In this document: piece by piece, positions 59,793 through 64,000 of the stretch | Numbering within the stretch: the stretch's first letter is position 1 | Layout: each line of letters begins with the position of its first letter | Assembly (NCBI GenBank): GCA_026874595.1 | Contig: CM049316.1 | Location: 43,105,695-43,169,694, forward strand | Direction of reading: 5' to 3' | From: Sipunculus nudus | Lineage: Eukaryota > Annelida > Sipuncula > Golfingiida > Sipunculidae | DNA: 64,000 bases | Translations under genes and position numbers: made by a program | The notes under the pieces: generated by a model | Databases searched by the model: none | Seen by the model: the letters and a program-made list of their open reading frames with translations, nothing else | Told to the model about the DNA's origin: nothing

Positions 59793-61203
59793 GCCCTAAG
59801 TACCGGGAAGGTCCGAGTCGTGCTTCTGCATATTTGCTTGGCGTTCAACCCATTTTAAGTACATTAAGGAGGCTAAACCCTATGAAGGGCTCGGATGGTG
59901 CGTGTAAGTAAATCCTTCTGCAAATGGTTGTCTCCGGCTCCGACTGGATCATAACCCTTCTCACGCGGTGTCAAGCTATTTTTACATTGCAACCATGAAC
60001 AGTTTGCTCGCATTGCTATTCGCGGCTGACTGATAAAGCTCACGGTGTCAGAAGAAAATCTTTGAAGGCGTCTAGGCCAATGGTGAAGTTAGTCCTGTAC
60101 CATGACTGGTTCGGAGCCCGACTCAGTCATACACGCTACATGTGGAAAATCATCTGCAGCTCGGCCTTCAAGCAGGGTCGCGTATACTCAACATCTTTAC
60201 CGTTTAGGCCGAATACGTACTGCGATGGAAAAAATGTTATATGACGCAGTATTTTTAATTCCTTTGCGCATTATTAGTCATGTCAAGCTTTTTACTTTAC
60301 CACTTCAAGCTGGAACACAGTTCGGCGTTTGATTGATTAACTGCAGTAAAAATTGCCGTAAGAAACTAGCAAAACACCGAGACTTGTCCCTGTGTCAAAC
60401 AACGTAGATGGTTTCCTGGTTGTGACAACACAAGGTAAACACAAGGGTAGAGAACCAGCTTTAAACATCCGGTGTCAACATCCGCCCTTGTAATCACATA
60501 CTGGCCCCTATGCAAGGCCTTGTGGCTCCATTCACTTGTATAAATGTATGAAGATTCATCAAGTTGTGAAGTATACAGACAAGTAACATGTGACATGCAA
60601 TATTATAAAACCATATTTGAATATTTGTGTATTATGTGTTTCCGTGTCTGCAGATAAATCATTGATTCCGACGTCAGATAACTATAACTTGTTACAGGTA
60701 TGTCAATGACTGTAACTCATAGAAGGAATGTCAACTCCTGAGTACGACAAGCCAATGGCTAGCCTCTTCCATAGGCTCACCAAGGAAACCCTGTGGATAT
60801 TGAATGAAAGCACGTCGCTCATTGGCCAAGTACTGAAATTTCTCATTGGCCAATTCCTGGGAAGCCCCCGCGTCCCTGTCAGTACACAAGCGCACATTGT
60901 GCTTGATGCAAGCTTACGAGTACTTCTTCAGGTTCTTTCTATCTTGGCCTACTTGATGAAGGAACAATAGAAACATATTGAAAAACAACCAGTAATTATT
61001 ACGGAAGCATACTGTCTGCTTTATATGCAAAGGATACGAAGTGCCATATGCATATATACATGTCTAACCTAAACAGAACGTCTGTATAATAATCAAGCAT
61101 AATAATTTTTTTACACGTGTATAAAATTTTGATAATATCTTATACCATATAAATAAATTCATTTTATTTTACTGGACTCTATATCCATCATATATATATA
61201 TTA

Positions 61204-61242
<39 letters not shown>

Positions 61243-61436
61243 AATTCACTCTGAAATATTTTAAATCCTAGCATTCGTACAAATATTCAACGTGCCCGCT
61301 TATCCAAACCCCCCCCCCCCCCCCATCACCACGAGGATCCGCTGGGCAGACTTACCTGTTCAGGTAGTTGCCCTCTCACTGTTGAGTTTATCGAGTCGAA
61401 TCCTCTTGGTATTATATATTTGCCTTTTATTTTGTA
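59793..61436. other. Intergenic DNA with unassigned open frames
   Basis: Plus frames at 60,062-60,332 and 60,728-60,970 (80 codons) and minus frames at 60,366-60,897 have balanced composition but overlap each other on both strands and show no domain. The 60,728 frame contains an internal near-repeat (CATTGGCCAAGT, CATTGGCCAATT). A TA tract lies at about 61,190-61,240 and a poly(C) tract near 61,311. Confidence 0.35.
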
Positions 61437-63406
61437 TACCGTATGTGACGTAATAAGCGCCCCGGGCGCTCTCAAAATTAAAATTTATACCCTAATAAGC
61501 GCCCCCCAACATCTGCCAACTTCAAAAATGCATTACGATCCTCCAATTTAACACTGCGGCTTGTGTACACGTGTTTGACTTCACAGCACATTCAGTACAA
61601 TTAAAAAAAAAAAACAATGATCATTTAACAATGGTTGTGTTATCCAAGTGATACTGATTTGCAGACGATTTTATTTTGTGTTGCATGAGACAATTGTCTG
61701 AATGACTACAGTTCGAGATTTCCTTTTTAGGTGAAGAGGAAAAATAAGGATGGTAATAAATGAACGCTTTTATAAAAGTCAACGCCTAATAAGGTAGCAG
61801 AATATATAAAATGTTCATATAAAAATATGTAAAACAGTTTTTATTTGAATGATGAATAAAATAATACGGGACATCGGTACCCCGATTATGTCAGTCACCT
61901 TGCGCAAATACCTTTGATAGCTGAGCCTATTAATGACATGGAATGGCATCTTTTTTGTCTTTCATTGTGCTTGATATTACATGCAAAAGTTTAAAAAAAT
62001 GAAATACTGGCCCTCAGACTCCAGCGTATTATATTTACTTCAGTGCGTATACGAACCAAATCCGGGGTTTTGTTTTAAAATTGTTAGGAAATTTGTCATA
62101 TTTATATCCCGCGGAAACACGGTCCCTTTCTTGAACTTTGTTGACCCGTTATAATACATTCATTTCTCGACGTAGTCCAATAATACAAGCTTGACAAACA
62201 TTGTCACCTAAGGAAAGGCCGCTTCATATTTATAATTATAATGCGCTACTGGTTGTCTTGTAATGGAAGTGCCATGAACGAGTCTCCGTGTATGTCAGTG
62301 TGCAAGCCAGCTGACAGCGTCCGCATTCACTGGAGTCGTGAACATTTTACGCAGTAAATACGGCACCATATGAAAGAATAATCCTTGTTTTAACATGCAT
62401 ATTACGTGCTACAGCATCCCTTGCGCGAGCGCTGTATACACACAGATTAACCCAGGGCACTGGGATCTTGAGTACACGGGTAAGCCCTGCACGCTGTCAG
62501 CGGCATCGACAATTATATCACTGTGTACATGTTTCAAGTGAATTGCCAAGATATTTTTTGGCGAAAAATACATTAAAACTTATATATTATCAGGATTGGG
62601 AATTCCGTTTTGGTCTGTCAATTCCGCAATTCCGTCCGCGGTCGCGTAAATTCACTGGCTTTACTGTCAGAATGGCTTTCATATATTGATTCAGTTAAAA
62701 TCCCTGTGTCAATGCGGCAAGGGCAAACCTTTTCTTACCAATTATTTAACTATGTGCACATGGAAATTGATGTATAAACGATAAATTCAAACAAAAACAA
62801 AGCATTGTAATGTTGTATATTACCACCATACGGACATGATCACTGATATTCACGGTGTCAAGTTCGGCCGACGTCATAATAATTCAAATTGCCGTAAATT
62901 ATCCTTGGCGGCACTGAGGACGCTGAGAAACTTTGACCAGTGTATAAGACGGCCGCCCTTCTTTGCCATATATTTAAGGATAAAATTTATCGTCCTGTAC
63001 ACGAGGGAATACGGTAAGTAATATATATTTCATTGCATAATACATCCACATACGTACCTGAATTTAGGTCACCCGATCAGCATGGCCACCTGCAGAGTCT
63101 GCCTTCACTGACACCGTCATTCAGTGTTATCTATGATACACTTGAACACTGATTCTGTTATGTGTAACTAATATTATTATTATATTAGATGATAAAGCTT
63201 AACGGAGATTGAATAAAAACTGATGGTAATTTTTAAGCTTGGCGGGGAGAAATGAAAGCATTACGTTGTCCTGTGTTATATTGGCTAGGGAGAAAAGTGA
63301 GGTTAGGATGGCTTATCCTTTAGTTTCAAAAAGTGATCTCCCAAATCCGGTGGGGGGGGGGGGGGGGCTTATTACGGAAGGGGCGCTTATTACGTCAAAT
63401 ACGGTA
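61437..63406. mobile_element. ~1.97 kb region bounded by 27-bp inverted repeats
   Basis: The left end (61,437-61,463, starting TACCGTATGTGACGTAATAA, then GCGCCCC) and the right end (63,380-63,406) are reverse complements with one mismatch (TATGT vs TATTT). A second AATAAGC-CCCCC word lies inside each end (61,495 and 63,350-63,375). Flanks share ATTTGCCTTTTATTTTGTA and ATTTGCCTTTTTATATTGTG in direct orientation, which may be a long imperfect target duplication. No transposase frame is visible. It could be one non-autonomous element or two small elements in opposite orientation. Confidence 0.55.
62836..63014 (+). other. Candidate first exon inside the inverted-repeat region
   Basis: An open frame from ATG at 62,836 (MITDIHGVKFGRRH, then LSLAALRTLRNF) runs to a strong donor (gaatacg followed by gtaagtaa). 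TGTATAAGACGG near 62,940 looks like a TATA box but lies inside the frame, which argues against it. I do not recognise the product. Confidence 0.15.
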
Positions 63407-63789
63407 TTTGCCTTTTTATATTGTGTATTTACAGAGTATATGTGTATTTAATATCATATGTGTATACTACTGAAAGTTCACTGTACCCAGGACCATATTT
63501 AAAATTAGCTCACTATGCTAATTGGGCTTCCTAGTAAAATATCTTTGTAATAAATATAAACATTAAAATAACAATAAAACCTCTTTACTCTAATATGTTC
63601 CGGTATCGCACGTGTACCGTGTCTTTCACATGCTACCCCGATACGCAAAAAGCAATATCTCGTTATCTCGTAAAGTCTCGGCTTTTCAAACCACACCGTT
63701 AGCTTCATTCTAACAACATTCACCTGATGATCGGGTCGCATCCCGTGAAACAGACTGTAGTGAATTTACAGTGTTGTTTTTCTTCAATG

Positions 63790-63851
<62 letters not shown>

Positions 63852-64000
63852 ACAGAAACAAGGACACAAAGTGTGATTCATAGACATCCTAGAAGCATAA
63901 TCTGTCTGAAATTTTGATGTGAAAATATATGCTTGCAGTTAAGTAACATCTTTGAAATTATTACCAGGTACATTGTGTATTACTAAGGTGTATGTGTATG
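63407..64000. other. AT-rich intergenic DNA with (TA)n tract
   Basis: It holds a long TA microsatellite at about 63,795-63,847. A 78-codon minus frame (63,505-63,741) has no signature. Confidence 0.6.

Noticed and set aside
60728-60970. 80-codon frame as a small protein gene
   Set aside because: Overlapping frames of similar length exist on the other strand, and no family or start signal is evident.
61340-61430. tRNA-like patch with GAGTCGAATCC
   Set aside because: Only a B-box-like word is present; no A box or pairing stems.
1-64000. CRISPR array, operon, riboswitch or phage features
   Set aside because: The content is eukaryotic: GT-AG intron, LINEs, SINEs and microsatellites. The 31-bp array has no spacers.

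Overview
This is an animal genome window, most likely from a mollusc and probably a bivalve. The reasons are AT-rich DNA full of TA microsatellites and poly(G)/poly(C) tracts, coding segments split by a GT-AG intron, and one receptor locus with the domain order of the mollusc GRL101-like GPCRs. Short-period dispersed repeats carrying GGTGGCGCCACC, GACGGACGG and GTCAGCTGAGC also look like bivalve repeats. The organism call is inference from pattern, not from a database.

Layout. 1.2-21.6 kb (minus strand) is the only recognisable host gene, a GRL101-like receptor: signal peptide, CUB domains, C-type lectin domains, LDL-receptor class A repeats, leucine-rich repeats and a rhodopsin-like 7TM domain. 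It carries about ten frameshifts or stops, and an L1-like LINE (about 15.96-20.63 kb, minus) sits inside a CUB-coding exon, so it reads as a pseudogene. Its 10.2 kb intron (4,305-14,552) holds a tandem-repeat array (5.8-10.35 kb; 166-bp and ~339-bp units), a decayed second LINE of the same family (10.36-13.2 kb, plus) and a tRNA-derived SINE. 21.6-32.9 kb is largely featureless AT-rich DNA with a short candidate exon (29,347-29,417), an odd G-run/palindrome cluster (30,254-30,390) and small GC-rich repeats.

33.0-36.5 kb and 46.9-55.2 kb are diverged copies of one segment. The second copy has grown by insertions, chiefly a 2.45 kb element with Helitron-like ends (50,458-52,910) built as body, 31-bp minisatellite, body, plus a LINE fragment. 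Between the two copies lie a ~2.1 kb element with ~240-bp inverted arms (38,044-40,158), a tRNA-like SINE between TA tracts (41.64-41.78 kb) and a CR1/Jockey-like LINE with an uninterrupted 865-codon endonuclease-RT frame (42.7-45.9 kb, plus), the best-preserved coding sequence here. 55-64 kb is intergenic with a pseudogenic LDLa fragment copied from the receptor (57.4-58.1 kb, minus), GC-rich small elements and a ~1.97 kb region bounded by 27-bp inverted repeats (61,437-63,406).

There is no operon-like organisation. The window is one dead receptor gene embedded in successive layers of retrotransposons, inverted-repeat elements, satellites and a rolling-circle-like element. The most informative item is the Helitron-like insertion, because the paralogous segment at 34,973/34,974 appears to preserve its empty target site.
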